64,000 nucleotides of DNA from Pseudonocardia sp. CNS-004 (GTDB lineage: Bacteria > Actinomycetota > Actinomycetes > Mycobacteriales > Pseudonocardiaceae), in NCBI GenBank assembly GCA_001942185.1, contig MKJV01000073.1:48512-112511 (forward strand), in the 5' to 3' direction. Each line of letters begins with the position of its first letter. The first letter of the stretch is position 1. Positions 9,818 to 18,969 of this stretch are shown piece by piece. Position numbers and translations under genes: made by a program. The notes below the pieces were generated by a model. It did not search any database and was not told the origin of the DNA. It saw only the letters and a program-made list of their open reading frames with translations.

Positions 9818-10473
9818 GTGCGCGTGAGCCGGCACCGACCGGACCTGTCCATCGACCAACAAATCGCACTCAGGACGGCGGCGTCCAACCTGCGCCGCCG
9901 GTTCGAGGGTGTCTTCGGCGTCGAGACCATCGAACGATTCCTGTACAGCAGCTACGACGAGTTCGCGGGGCGGGCCGTCGTTCTGAACTACCTGCCTTGC
10001 TGGCCGAGCGCTTCGCCCGCCAGAGGTTGAGTGCACTGGCGAAGGTCGAAGGCAAGCAGGACAGCGGGGTGCCGATCGTGTTGTTCCTGTGCACCCACAA
10101 CGCCGGCCGCTCCCAGATGGCGCTCGGGTTCTTCACCCACCTCGCGGGCGAGCGTGCGGTCGCCTGGTCCGGCGGTTCCGATCCGGCCGGGCGGATCAAC
10201 CCGTCCGCCATCGCCGCCATGGCCGAGCGGGGCATCGACATCTCCGGTGAGTACCCCAAGCCGTGGACCGACGAGATCGTCCGCGCCGCCGACGTGGTCA
10301 TCACCATGGGCTGCGGCGACGCCTGCCCGGTCTTCCCCGGTCGACGCTACGAGGACTGGGACATCGACGACCCCGCGGGCAAGGGCGTCGAGGACGTCCG
10401 GCCGATCCGCGACGAGATCGAACGCCGCGTCCACCACCTCCTCGCCTCGGTCGGGGTGCCCGCCAGGATCTGA
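9818..10473 (+). CDS. arsC: Arsenate-mycothiol transferase/arsenate reductase, frameshifted
   Basis: The GTG start at 9818 opens a helical N-terminal domain (LSIDQQIALRTAASNLRRRF, then TIERFLYSSYDEF), found in actinobacterial ArsC2-type enzymes. Near 9993 one C appears to be missing (CTGCCTTG where CTGCCCTTG restores the frame), after which LAERFARQRL and the phosphatase-fold domain follow. The catalytic P-loop is LFLCTHNAGRSQMA, with later motifs VVITMGCGDACPVFPG and YEDWDIDDPAGK that are diagnostic of arsenate-mycothiol transferase. It adds mycothiol to arsenate for later reduction by mycoredoxin. Co-transcription with arsR-arsC is likely. No arsenite efflux gene (arsB, acr3) is visible nearby. 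Confidence 0.85.
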
Positions 10474-10482
10474 CGCGCTGGA

Positions 10483-11226
10483 TCACGACCTGTTGAGCCG
10501 GGTCGCACGCAGGTGGAGCGCGTGGATCGCCACCCACAGCTGGTCGGCGCTCCGCACGGCGACCGGGAAGTCGAGCCGCGCCCGCCGGAACCCGTCGGCC
10601 GAGAGCACCTGGAGCGTGATCCCGAACCTGTCGATCGCGATCGGGGCGACCGACCGCGCCGCGCGCACGGTGGCGTCGTCGAGCAACGACGCCAGGTCCC
10701 GCACCTCGGCGGAGTACACGGCAGCGAGGTGCGCGGCCAGTCGGTCACCGGTGGGCGCGATCGGATCGCAGGCCGCCGCCGCGTACTCGCCCGCGCTGAT
10801 CGGCACGCCGTCGACCGCCACCGCGCGCACGTCCACCCGGAGAAGCGCGGAAGCGTCGGGGCGCAGGACGACGTCGGGGTCTCCCGGATGGGCCGTGAGG
10901 AGGGCGTCGATGCCGGCCGGGACGTCGTCCTCGAGGCGCACGAGGCCGCGGACGGCGACGCGGTCGACCACGCGATCGGGGGAGGGCACCGACGTCACCC
11001 GCGCCGCGTGCACGGTGCACGGCACCGGGCCGGCGGCGACCCGGCACACCAGCGACCCGTCGGCCGGCACCAGGAGGACGAGGGTCCCGTCGAGCTGCAC
11101 CGCGTGCACGGCCACCACATCCGTCCCCGGGCCGTCGACGACGACGTCGAGCGCCGGGGCGCACGCCAGCACCGTCCGCGCGCGCTCGGCCGCGCCCGGC
11201 CCACCCCGCTCGGCACGTCCGTCCAT
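10483..11226 (-). CDS. DUF2470 domain protein
   Basis: About 247 residues from ATG 11226, 14 bases inside the end of the ferredoxin reductase gene, so the two are translationally coupled. The C-terminal half carries the DUF2470 signature (ISAGEYAAAACDPIAPTGDR, HLNAAH-type helix VYSAEVRDL, IDRFGITLQVLSADGFRRARLDFP). In known families DUF2470 is fused to or beside a pyridoxamine-oxidase-like split barrel in HugZ-type haem-utilisation proteins. The N-terminal half resembles a degenerate split barrel. Given the upstream iron box, a role in iron or haem metabolism is inferred. It converges with arsC at 10473. Confidence 0.7.
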   Translation of the reverse strand: MDGRAERGGPGAAERARTVLACAPALDVVVDGPGTDVVAVHAVQLDGTLVLLVPADGSLVCRVAAGPVPCTVHAARVTSVPSPDRVVDRVAVRGLVRLEDDVPAGIDALLTAHPGDPDVVLRPDASALLRVDVRAVAVDGVPISAGEYAAAACDPIAPTGDRLAAHLAAVYSAEVRDLASLLDDATVRAARSVAPIAIDRFGITLQVLSADGFRRARLDFPVAVRSADQLWVAIHALHLRATRLNRS

Positions 11227-11239
11227 GTCCGCGGCCCGC

Positions 11240-12560
11240 TCAGGTCGGGCGGGAGATCGCCAGCATCTCCGCACGGGGCACGACCTTCATCCGCTCGCGA
11301 CCCCGCTCCTCGCCTGGCCGCCGTTCGTGCTTGTCCAGCCGCAGCCAGCCGTCCCACGTCGTGTGGGCGACCCCGCGGTCCGCGAGCAGTTCCTCGATCG
11401 CCCCCGGGTCGCGGTGCGGAGCCGCCACCAGCCCGTCGGCGTCGGCGAGCAGGCTGCCCACCGTCTCCAGGGCGCAGCCCTTGGTGTGCCCGATGAGGCC
11501 GACCGGCCCGCGCTTGATCCACCCGACGGCGTAGACGCCCGGCAGCAGCGACCCGTCGAGCTCCAGGACGCGACCCGCGTCGTGGTCGAACGGGAGCCCG
11601 TCGAGGTGGCTGCCCGTGTAGCCGACGGCACGGTAGACGGTCTCCACCGGGTGCTCGGTGAACAGGCCGGTCCCCCGCACGCCACCCGCGCCGTCGAACT
11701 CGGTGCGCTCGAAGCGCAGCCCGGTCACGCGGTCGCTGCCCAGCACCTGCACCGGCCGGTGCAGGAAGTGCAGGTGCAGCCGGCGCGGACGATCACGCCG
11801 GTCCCGCAGGGCCCAGTCCTGCAGCGTCCGCACCACCATCTGCGTCTGCTTGCTCGACCGCGCCGCGGCGATCGACGCGTCGTCGAGCTCCACGTCGGCG
11901 GGATCGACGACGATCTCCACGCCCGGCACGTGGTCGAGCTCGCGCAGCTCCATCGGGGTGAAGCGGGCCTGGGCGATCCCGCGGCGGGCGAACACGTGCA
12001 CGTCGGTGGCCCGGTTGCGGCCAGCGCCGGAGCGACGCGTCCGGGATCTCCGTGGCCGTCATGTCGTCGACGTGCTTCGCGAGCACCCGCGCGACGTCCA
12101 GCGCGACGTTGCCCGCCCCGATCACGGCCACCCGTTCGGCATCGAGCGGCCAGCTCCGCGGCACGTCCGGGTGCCCGTCGTACCAGGCGACGAACTCGGC
12201 GGCGCCGTGGCTGCCGGGCAGGTCGACGCCCGGCAGGTCGAGATCGCGGTCGCGCTCGCAGCCGGTGGCCATGACGACGGCGTCGTAGTGCGCTCGCAGG
12301 TCGGCGAGCGTGAGGTCGACCCCGTACCGCGTGTTGCCGAACAGCCGGACGCCGGGCTGGTCGAGCACCCGGTGAAGGGCGTGGACGACCTGTTTGATGC
12401 GCGGGTGGTCCGGTGCCACCCCGTAGCGGACGAGCCCGAACGGTGCCGGCAGCCGCTCGAATACGTCGACCTCGACCGGCCGGTCCGCCTTCAGCAAGGT
12501 GTCGGCGGTGTAGATCCCCGCCGGACCCGCCCCGATGACCGCCACTCGCAGTGCTCGCAT
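11240..12560 (-). CDS. NADPH-ferredoxin/adrenodoxin-type reductase, frameshifted
   Basis: FprA-like flavoprotein of about 440 residues that passes electrons from NADPH to ferredoxin. ATG 12560 precedes the FAD motif VAVIGAGPAGIYTADTLL; the family hallmark GLVRYGVAPDHPRIK and the NADPH motif VAVIGAGNVALDVARVLAKH are intact. The frame changes near 12020 between SLRRW and RNRATDVHVFARRG. The C-terminal part holds YRAVGYTG, GVYAVGWIKRGPVGLIGHTK and ETVGSLLAD, all typical. It is the first gene after a perfect iron box at 12606-12624 and is coupled to the DUF2470 gene, which points to regulated use in iron release from haem or siderophores. Confidence 0.88.
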
Positions 12561-12605
12561 CCGCCTACCCCGATCCGTCGCCGGCACGGATCCAACGTAG
12601 TCGAG

Positions 12606-12624
12606 ATAGGTGAGCCTCACCTAA
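12606..12624 (-). promoter_or_regulatory. IdeR/DtxR iron box
   Basis: The 19 bases ATAGGTGAGCCTCACCTAA form a near-perfect dyad matching the IdeR/DtxR consensus (TTAGGTTAGGCTAACCTAA) at almost all positions. It lies about 45 bases upstream of the ferredoxin reductase ATG and would repress that gene and the coupled DUF2470 gene when iron is plentiful. The match to the consensus is visible; iron control is inferred from the family. Confidence 0.8.
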
Positions 12625-12643
12625 GTTATGCGGATCACGCTCC

Positions 12644-13261
12644 TCAGGCTCGCGGATGCGGGTCGTGCGGGACCGCCGGGTCCGAGAGGAAGATCCGCTC
12701 GTAGATGTCGTAGATCAGGCCGGCCTTGGCGTTGTTGTACTGCATGACGTCGGTGAAGCCCTGCTGGGCGAGTGAGCGTTTCAGGTCGGCGTAGGCAGCA
12801 CGGTCGTCGGCGTGCGCGACGAGCCAGTCGCGGAAGCGGCGCTGCCGCCGCGACTCCTGCGCCCCCGGGGAGAACACGTGGATGTTGGAGGTCGGATCGA
12901 GACCTCGGAGAAAGCGGTGCTGCTCCCACTCCGGTTCCCGGCCCCGCAGCTCGAACCCGGCCGCCTCCAGCGCCGGCAGGTACGCCGGTTCGTCGCCGGA
13001 GTCGGGAACCACCAGGTCGACGTCGATCACGGGCTTGGCCCACAGCCCCGGCACCGACGTCGAACCGACGTGCTCGATCTCCAGCGCGACCGGCCCGAGC
13101 GCCTCGCTGATCCGCTCGCGCAGCCGCTGGAACGCCGCGGGCCAGCCCGGATCAGGAGCCACCACCTCCACCGGCTCCGGAACGTGCGGCCGCACCCGGG
13201 CTCGGGCGATCTCCTCGTCGCCGGGCAGTTCGTACGGGCGCCAGAGCGGATGGGTTCGCAC
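12644..13261 (-). CDS. GrpB family (UPF0157) nucleotidyltransferase-like protein
   Basis: Intact protein of 205 residues. The GrpB core is clear: VVAPDPGWPAAFQRLRERI, then EIEHVGSTSVPGLWAKPVIDVDLVV, which carries the nucleotidyltransferase-type GS...DxD pattern, and the C-terminal stretch FRDWLVAHADDRAAYADLKRSLAQ. GrpB proteins are widespread small cytosolic proteins with the nucleotidyltransferase fold, often fused to CoaE in other bacteria; the substrate is unknown. A C-terminal YNNAKAGLIYDIYERIF is also typical. It follows the MerR gene on the same strand, so it may be read from the same transcript. Confidence 0.85.
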   Translation of the reverse strand: MRTHPLWRPYELPGDEEIARARVRPHVPEPVEVVAPDPGWPAAFQRLRERISEALGPVALEIEHVGSTSVPGLWAKPVIDVDLVVPDSGDEPAYLPALEAAGFELRGREPEWEQHRFLRGLDPTSNIHVFSPGAQESRRQRRFRDWLVAHADDRAAYADLKRSLAQQGFTDVMQYNNAKAGLIYDIYERIFLSDPAVPHDPHPRA

Positions 13262-14012
13262 GCCCGACGATGCTACGACTCGGGCGCGGGGTCCCGCCCA
13301 GCAGCGTGCCTGCCTTCACCAGCACGTCGAGCTGGGCGGGGTTGTAGAGCTCGCGCATCGCCTGCCCGGCGGTCTCGGTGACGAAGCGCTCGCCGCGAGG
13401 AGCGTCGAGGTGCGGGGCGGCCAGCTCCGGATACCTGGCGTAGACCGTGCGGATGCGGGGCACCATGCGCTCTGCGAGGTCGCGGCGGGTCTCCTCGTCG
13501 GCGTCCGCAGGCAGGTCGCTGAACTCACGGTCCGTCGGGTCGGCGGGCAACTCCCGCATCATGTCCGCGTAGGCCTGCATGCTGCGCGGCCCGAGCAGCC
13601 TCGTCATGACCATGACGAGAGAACGGTCGGCGTGGGACATCTGCGCCTCCGCGGTGGCGGCGGCGAGCGGCGGGGGCAGGTCGGTCGGGCCGCCGTGCCG
13701 CAGGATCAACCCGAGCTCGACGCGGACCCGCTGGAGCCGTTCGATGGTGGCGGCGAGTTCAGCGTCGAGAGCGCGCACGGCGTCCTGGACGTTGTCGTCG
13801 GCATCGCCCATGGCAGCGATCTGCGAGAGCGGGAACCCCAGGTCGACGAGGCGCTTGATCCGCAGCAGCCGGACGAGGTGGGCCACGCCGTACTGCTTGT
13901 AGCCGTTGGCGCGCCGCTCGGGCTCCTCCAGCAGACCGACCTCGTGGTAGTGCCGCACCGCCCGCAGACTCGTGCCGGCGAGCTCGGCGATCTCCCGCGT
14001 ACTCCAGGCCAT
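13152..14012 (-). CDS. MerR family transcriptional regulator
   Basis: Start chosen at ATG 14012 (MAWSTREIAELAGTS). The MerR helix-turn-helix and wing are clear: STREIAELAGTSLRAVRHYHEVGLL, then RRANGYKQYGVAHLVRLLRIKRL. A helical effector region follows, including MQAYADMMRELPADP. The reading frame as given runs to 13152 and overlaps the GrpB gene by 110 bases, but its last 40 residues are arginine/proline-rich shadow sequence. A single indel near 13290 would end the protein at the TAG at 13273-13275 after DPAPES, just before GrpB, which I think is the true end. It diverges from the DUF3159 gene at 14154; the target is unknown. Confidence 0.8.
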   Translation of the reverse strand: MAWSTREIAELAGTSLRAVRHYHEVGLLEEPERRANGYKQYGVAHLVRLLRIKRLVDLGFPLSQIAAMGDADDNVQDAVRALDAELAATIERLQRVRVELGLILRHGGPTDLPPPLAAATAEAQMSHADRSLVMVMTRLLGPRSMQAYADMMRELPADPTDREFSDLPADADEETRRDLAERMVPRIRTVYARYPELAAPHLDAPRGERFVTETAGQAMRELYNPAQLDVLVKAGTLLGGTPRPSRSIVGRANPSALAPVRTARRRGDRPSPGAAARSGAGGGGGS

Positions 14013-14153
14013 GGGGCCAGTCCACACCGTGCCGCAGCGGCACGGTCAACCGGCCACACGGCGTGACGCGAGTCACCCTGGACGGCCCTTGAGTGTGCCG
14101 TTGCGGCACGGACTTCCCTGACCCCACCGCCGTACACCACCCGGGAGGACGGA

Positions 14154-14828
14154 ATGACCGTGACGCAGCAGCCCCCGTACCACCGTGCGAATGGCGACGA
14201 CACCCCCACCGTGTCCCTGCCCGCCGTCGGGAAGCGCCCACCGCTGCTCGCCCAGATGGGCGGCCCGAAGGGGTTCGTCTACTCGACGATCCCGGTGGTC
14301 GTGTTCGTCGCGGCGAACGCGTTCCTGCCGCTGCAGACGACGATCGTGGTCTCGATCGCGGTCGGGCTCGCGCTCACCGGCTACCGGCTGCTGCGCCGGG
14401 AACGCTTCACGTCGGCGATCGGGAGCGTGATCGGGGTCGCGGTCACCGTGGGCATCGTGGCCTGGACCGGGTCGGCGAAGGACTTCTTCGTGATCGGGAT
14501 CTGGGTGTCGCTCGCCGGTTTCGCCGCCACGCTCGGGTCGGTGCTGGCCCGCCGCCCGGTGACCGGGATCGTGTGGAACGCCTTGCACGGCGGCAGGCAC
14601 GCCTGGCGCGCCGACCGGGCGGTGCTGCGCGCGCACGACGTCGCCACGCTCGCCGCCGCGGTCGTGTTCGGTTCCCGCTTCGCGGTGCAGCAGTGGCTCT
14701 ACCTCGCCGACAGCACCGGAGGGCTCGGCGTCGCCAGGGTCGTGATGGGCACCCCGCTGACGGTGCTGGGCGCGCTCCTCGTCGTCTGGGCGTTCCGGCG
14801 CAGCACCAAGCACCTCACCGGCGCGTAG
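14154..14828 (+). CDS. DUF3159 membrane protein
   Basis: Intact 224-residue polytopic protein. After a 35-residue polar N-terminus comes the DUF3159 hallmark LLAQMGGPKGFVYSTIPVVVF, then about six hydrophobic segments (VVFVAANAFLPLQTTIVVSIAVGLAL, IGSVIGVAVTVGIVAW, FVIGIWVSLAGFAATL and two near the C-terminus). DUF3159 proteins are actinobacterial inner-membrane proteins of unknown function with conserved Arg residues between segments (YRLLRRERFTSAIG). It diverges from the MerR gene, which may control it. ATG 14154 is preceded by GGAGGACGGA. Confidence 0.85.
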   Translation: MTVTQQPPYHRANGDDTPTVSLPAVGKRPPLLAQMGGPKGFVYSTIPVVVFVAANAFLPLQTTIVVSIAVGLALTGYRLLRRERFTSAIGSVIGVAVTVGIVAWTGSAKDFFVIGIWVSLAGFAATLGSVLARRPVTGIVWNALHGGRHAWRADRAVLRAHDVATLAAAVVFGSRFAVQQWLYLADSTGGLGVARVVMGTPLTVLGALLVVWAFRRSTKHLTGA

Positions 14829-14832
14829 CCGA

Positions 14833-15714
14833 TCAGGCCTTGTCAAGCACCTCTCGCAGCCTGCGTGCGAACTCCTCGGGCTTGCCCACGTAGCCGAACT
14901 CACCCCCCGCGAAGCCGCCGTGGTGGCTCGGGAACACGGTGGCCTCCTGGCCGAGCAGCGCGGCGGTGGCCTCGGCGGTGCGCCCGGTGAACGTGTTGCC
15001 GGTCTCCTCGCCGACGGCGATCACGACCCGCGTCGGCGCGGCGACGAGCGCGGCCACGTCGGGCCGGTAGCTGCTGACCGCCCACGACCGGTCGGAGAGC
15101 AGTGGGTCGTCGCGGCTGCCGTCATCCTCGACCGGCAGCCCGAACGCAGCGGGATCGGCCGGGGGCTGCGCGAAGTACTCCTCGGTGAACTCGCCCTCCC
15201 ACGAGGTCATCGCGATGAACGCCGCCATGCCGGCACCGAACCCGCCTGCCTCGTACGCGTCGCGGAACCCTGCCCTGGCCCGCTCGGCGGCCGCCGTGTC
15301 CGGCAACACCGGGATGAGCGGCGGCTCGTGCGCCACCAACGTGGTGACATCGCCGGGATGCGCGGCCACGAGCGCGAGGGCCGTGATCGCGCCCCCGCTG
15401 CTCGCGAACACCTCGACCGGTCCGGCACCGAGCTCCTGCACGAGGGCGTGGAGGTCGCCCGCCTGCACCTCGGGCCGGTGGTCGGTGCGGCCGTCCTTTC
15501 GCGTGCTGCGGCCGAGCCCGCGAGGGTCGTACGTGACCACCGTGCGGTCCGGGAGGTGGGAGGCCAGCGTCGCGAAGCCGTCGGCCTGCATGGGCTGGCC
15601 GATCAGGAGCAGCGGCGGGCGCCCGTCGGCCGGTGGCAGCGGGCCGCGGACGTCGTGGACGAGGTCGACCTCAGGGGTCGAGAGCGTACGGGTCGTCGGC
15701 GCAGGGGTCGTCAT
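14833..15714 (-). CDS. Alpha/beta hydrolase
   Basis: Intact protein of about 293 residues from ATG 15714; a GTG six codons upstream is also possible. The fold is clear: PPLLLIGQPMQADGFATLAS with the oxyanion region, VVTYDPRGLGRSTRKDG, and the nucleophile elbow VEVFASSGGAITALAL (Ser-Gly-Gly). The catalytic acid would be in VVIAVGEETGN and the His in VFPSHHGGFAG. Proteins of this group are often annotated as hydrolases of unknown substrate in Pseudonocardia and Streptomyces. It follows, and may be cotranscribed with, the NAD(P)H-binding protein at 15757-16497 (about 40 bases apart). Confidence 0.85.
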   Translation of the reverse strand: MTTPAPTTRTLSTPEVDLVHDVRGPLPPADGRPPLLLIGQPMQADGFATLASHLPDRTVVTYDPRGLGRSTRKDGRTDHRPEVQAGDLHALVQELGAGPVEVFASSGGAITALALVAAHPGDVTTLVAHEPPLIPVLPDTAAAERARAGFRDAYEAGGFGAGMAAFIAMTSWEGEFTEEYFAQPPADPAAFGLPVEDDGSRDDPLLSDRSWAVSSYRPDVAALVAAPTRVVIAVGEETGNTFTGRTAEATAALLGQEATVFPSHHGGFAGGEFGYVGKPEEFARRLREVLDKA

Positions 15715-15756
15715 GGTGGATGAGACTCCCACCGGACCCGCGACTCATCGACGCGC

Positions 15757-16497
15757 TCACAACTTCGCGAGCCACTCGTCGAACGTGGTGGGCGCGATGC
15801 GCGCGTCGGCGCCGGGCAGCAGGACGTCGCCCGCCATGCCGTTGTCGAAGATGCCCGACCAGGTCGGCCGCAGCGTCACCTGGCGGCCGCGGGCCTCGTG
15901 GGTGCGCCGGGCCATGTCGACGAGGTCCTGCGGCTCCGGGCCCGCGACGTCGACGTAGCGGCCGCGCGGCTCCCCCGTGGCGACCTCGGCGAGGACGTCG
16001 GCGATGTCGGCGGGCGCGATCGGCTGCACGAGCAGCGGCGCGATCGTGGCGACCCCGTCCTGCTCGGTCCAGCTCGCCACCATCTCGGCGAAGTCGTGGA
16101 ACTGCGTGGCGGGCACGATCGTCCACCCCACCGACCCCTCGGACACCAGCCGCTCCTGCTCGCGCTTGCCGGCGTAGTGCGGGTTGCCCTCGACCCGGTG
16201 GATCCCGACGATCGAGAGGAGCACGTGGTGGCGCACGCCGGCCCGCTCCTCGGCGGCGAGCAGGTTCCTCGTGGTGGTGCCGAAGTACGCGACGGCCCCG
16301 TCCCGGTCGGTGGCGGGCGCGTTGGTCGCGTCGACGACGGCGTCGACCCCGGCCAGCGCGGCGTCGAGGCCGTCGCCGGCGGACAGGTCGATGCCGAGCG
16401 AGCGGCTGATCCGCACGACCTCGTGCCCGCCGCGCTCCAGGGCGGCGGCGGTGAGTGCTCCGATGTTGCCGGTGGCGCCGGCGACTGCGATCCGCAT
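15757..16497 (-). CDS. NAD(P)H-binding (NmrA/atypical SDR) protein
   Basis: Intact 246-residue protein starting at ATG 16497 with the Rossmann motif MRIAVAGATGNIGALTAAAL. Conserved later parts are VLLSIVGIHRVEGNPHYAGKREQERLV (SDR Tyr/Lys position used for cofactor orientation) and WTIVPATQFHDFAEMVASW. These features mark the atypical SDR group (SDR_a5/NmrA-like) that acts as NAD(P)H-dependent reductase or redox sensor. The gene diverges from an Rrf2 regulator 57 bases away, with a GCAGATCTGC palindrome between them, so it is probably its target. Confidence 0.87.
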   Translation of the reverse strand: MRIAVAGATGNIGALTAAALERGGHEVVRISRSLGIDLSAGDGLDAALAGVDAVVDATNAPATDRDGAVAYFGTTTRNLLAAEERAGVRHHVLLSIVGIHRVEGNPHYAGKREQERLVSEGSVGWTIVPATQFHDFAEMVASWTEQDGVATIAPLLVQPIAPADIADVLAEVATGEPRGRYVDVAGPEPQDLVDMARRTHEARGRQVTLRPTWSGIFDNGMAGDVLLPGADARIAPTTFDEWLAKL

Positions 16498-16521
16498 GCC
16501 GTCGACATTATCCAGGACTTC

Positions 16522-16531
16522 GCAGATCTGC
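16522..16531. promoter_or_regulatory. Candidate Rrf2 operator
   Basis: The perfect palindrome GCAGATCTGC sits in the 57-base divergent gap between the NAD(P)H-binding gene and the Rrf2 gene, inside a wider dyad flanked by GACATT and AATGTC. Its position is suitable for control of both promoters. Only the dyad is seen; binding by the Rrf2 protein is inferred. Confidence 0.4.
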
Positions 16532-16554
16532 AATGTCTTCGATAGGCTGCCCAG

Positions 16555-17028
16555 GTGAAGCTTCCCGTGAGCACGGAGTGGGTCCTGCACTGCGCCACGA
16601 CCCTGGCCCAGCTCGAGCCCGGGCAGACCGCGTCGACCAAGCAGCTCGCGGAGTACTACGACCTGCCGGCCCCCTACCTCGCCAAGCAGCTCCAGGCGTT
16701 GGTCAGGGCCGGACTGCTCATCGCGACGACGGGCCCGCGCGGAGGCTTCCGCCTCGCCCACCCGCCGTCGGACATCACGCTGCTGCAGCTCGTGGAGGCC
16801 GTGGACGGCGCAGCCCCGCCGTACGAGTGCCGCGAGATCCGCCGGCAGGGCCGCGGCGCACTGCCGCCGGAGGACTGCCGCGACACCTGCATCCTCGCCC
16901 GGAAGATGGCCGAGGCGCACGACGTGTGGCGCGAGAACCTGGCCGCCACCACGCTCGCCGACATCCTCGCCGAGCTCCCCCCGACCGCGCCCGCCCGCAC
17001 CCGCTCCCGCATCGCGCCCGGCCGTTGA
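16555..17028 (+). CDS. Rrf2 family transcriptional regulator
   Basis: Intact 157-residue protein from GTG 16555. The Rrf2 winged helix is clear (GQTASTKQLAEYYDLPAPYLAKQL, then RAGLLIATTGPRGGFRLAHPPSDITLLQLVEAVDG in two blocks). Three cysteines, Cys92, Cys108 and Cys112, follow the HTH and resemble the IscR/NsrR cluster ligands, though the first spacing (15 residues) is longer than usual. It may therefore bind an iron-sulfur cluster or act as a thiol switch for redox or nitrosative stress. Its divergent neighbour is an NAD(P)H-binding protein, a common Rrf2 target arrangement. Confidence 0.85.
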   Translation: MKLPVSTEWVLHCATTLAQLEPGQTASTKQLAEYYDLPAPYLAKQLQALVRAGLLIATTGPRGGFRLAHPPSDITLLQLVEAVDGAAPPYECREIRRQGRGALPPEDCRDTCILARKMAEAHDVWRENLAATTLADILAELPPTAPARTRSRIAPGR

Positions 17029-17038
17029 CCGGACGTTC

Positions 17039-17982
17039 TCAGGAGCCGCGTGCCCGCCACTCGCTCGGCGTCATGCCGTACTCGGCCCGGAACCGCCGCG
17101 CGAAGTGGGTCGGGTCGCGGAACCCCCAGCGCCGGGCGACCACCGCGATGGTTCGCTGCCGGCCCGCAGGCGCCACGAGCTCGTCCCGCGCCCCGCGCAG
17201 CCGCTCGGCGATGATCCACTGTTCGAGGCTGAGGTCTACCCGGGCACACACCTTGTACAGGTGGCGCAGCGAGACGTTGTGCGCTGCGGCGATCGAGGCG
17301 GGACTCAGGTCGCGATCGGTGAGGTGCCCGCGCACGTACGCCCGCACGCGGGTGAGGAGCGATTCCGCCAGCGCCTCGCGGGAGTCGGCGTGGGCGGCGG
17401 AGAGCAGCAGCGCCCTGGCCAGTTCGATGCTGGCGGCGCCGAGCGCGGGTGCCGCCGGATCGGACCCAAGGCGGTCGGGATCCGCCGTGACGTACGCGAC
17501 GTGCTGGGCGACCAGGTGGTAGAGCGGGCTCCTGCGCACGCTGCCCACCGCGCGCCGGATGACGTCGACGGAGACGCCGAGCCGGTCGATCGGGATCTGG
17601 ATGCAACCGGCGGCGCCGTCACCCGACCACGAGAAGTCGTAGGCGCCGACAGGTCGACCGCCATCAGCTCGCCGGGCGCGACGATCTCCTGCCGGGCCAG
17701 CTGTTCGTGGCGCCCGTGTGCCTGCTGCTGGACGGACAGCGCGACGACCGGCATCGCATCCTGCTTGGCCTGCCTTGGGGTGCGCAGCAGCCGGATCCCG
17801 GACGCACTGGTGGTGAAGATGCTGGCGTCCCCCAGCTCCCACAACCCCAACCGGGCATGGACATCGGCATCCGGATCCTCGTGGATCACGTGGCAGGGAG
17901 CCGACGCGTAGAGCATCGCCGTGTGGACGGCGCCGATCCGCTCCTGCACCGGGAGGCCCGCCGTGTCGAGAACGTAGGGCAC
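17039..17982 (-). CDS. AraC family transcriptional regulator, frameshifted
   Basis: The N-terminal half from 17982 (MPYVLDTAGLPVQERIGAVH, then CHVIHEDPDADVHARLGLWELGDASIF) is the AraC_binding_2/AraC-N-like ligand domain. The frame changes near 17645 at the junction of AVDL and GAYDFSWSG. The C-terminal half carries both AraC helix-turn-helix motifs: LSPASIAAAHNVSLRHLYKVC and GFRDPTHFARRFRAEYGMTPSEWR. It diverges from the haloperoxidase-like hydrolase at 18139, the likely target. The effector is unknown. Confidence 0.85.
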
Positions 17983-18138
17983 GGTCGCCGCCTCCCCTCG
18001 GAACCGGTTCAGTGTGCACGGTGAGCCGCGAACGGTGCACCGACAGCCGAGTGACGGCGTCCGAGGTTCTGGAACGGTCGTGGGACGGGGTGTTCGGGGG
18101 TCGGGAACTCCGTCTGGTCCGCTCTCTGGGAGTGCTCA

Positions 18139-18969
18139 ATGCCGTACGCCACGGCTTCCGACGGCGCGCAGATCTTCTACAAGGACTGGGGCGAAGGCCG
18201 GCCGGTCGTGCTGAGTCACGGTTGGCCGCTGAACTCCGACAGCTGGGAAGCGCAGCAGCTCTTCCTGGCCGAGCACGGCTTCCGGGCGATCGCCCACGAC
18301 CGCAGGGGTCACGGCCGTTCCACCCAGACCTGGGGTGGGAACGAGATGAACACCTACGCCGACGACCTGGCCACCGTGATCCGGGAGCTCGACCTGCGCG
18401 ACATCACGCTGGTCGGGTTCTCCACCGGTGGCGGCGAGGTCGCCCGCTACGTCGGCCGGCACGGCACGGCCCGGGTGGCCCAGGTCGTGCTGGTCTCCGC
18501 CGTGCCGCCGTTCATGCTGCAGACCGAGGACAACCCCGGCGGGGTGCCGGTCGACGTGTTCGACGGCATCCGCGCAGGCTCCGTCGCCGACCGGTCGCAG
18601 CTCTACCGCGACCTGGCCGACGGGCCGTTCTTCGGCAACAACCGTCCCGGCGCGAACGTCTCCCGGGGCACGCGTGACGCCTTCTGGCGTCAGGGTCTGC
18701 AGGCCGGGCACCGCAACGCCTACGAGTCCATCGCCGCCTTCTCGGCCACCGACTTCCGCTCCGACCTCGACGCGATCAACGTGCCTGCGCTGGTCATCCA
18801 CGGTGACGACGACCAGGTCGTCCCGTTCGAGGTGGGTGGGAAGGCTTCAGCGGAGCGGATCAAGAACGCCCGGCTCGTCGTCTATCCCGGCGCGCCGCAC
18901 GGCATCACCGACACCCACAAGCAGCAGCTCTGCGACGACCTGCTCTCGTTCCTGAGGAGCCACGGATGA
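18139..18969 (+). CDS. Alpha/beta hydrolase, cofactor-free haloperoxidase/esterase type
   Basis: Intact 276-residue enzyme that matches the non-haem chloroperoxidase (perhydrolase/esterase) family. Ser95 lies in the elbow [19 protein letters not shown], Asp225 in [12 protein letters not shown] and His254 in PGAPHGIT. The [11 protein letters not shown] oxyanion loop and HDRRGHGRS are family hallmarks. Such enzymes hydrolyse esters and can form peracids. ATG 18139 follows AGTGCTCA after GGGAG. The next gene overlaps by 4 bases (ATGA), so the hydrolase pair and the MBL protein form one operon opposite the AraC regulator. Confidence 0.9.
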   Translation: MPYATASDGAQIFYKDWGEGRPVVLSHGWPLNSDSWEAQQLFLAEHGFRAIAHDRRGHGRSTQTWGGNEMNTYADDLATVIRELDLRDITLVGFSTGGGEVARYVGRHGTARVAQVVLVSAVPPFMLQTEDNPGGVPVDVFDGIRAGSVADRSQLYRDLADGPFFGNNRPGANVSRGTRDAFWRQGLQAGHRNAYESIAAFSATDFRSDLDAINVPALVIHGDDDQVVPFEVGGKASAERIKNARLVVYPGAPHGITDTHKQQLCDDLLSFLRSHG

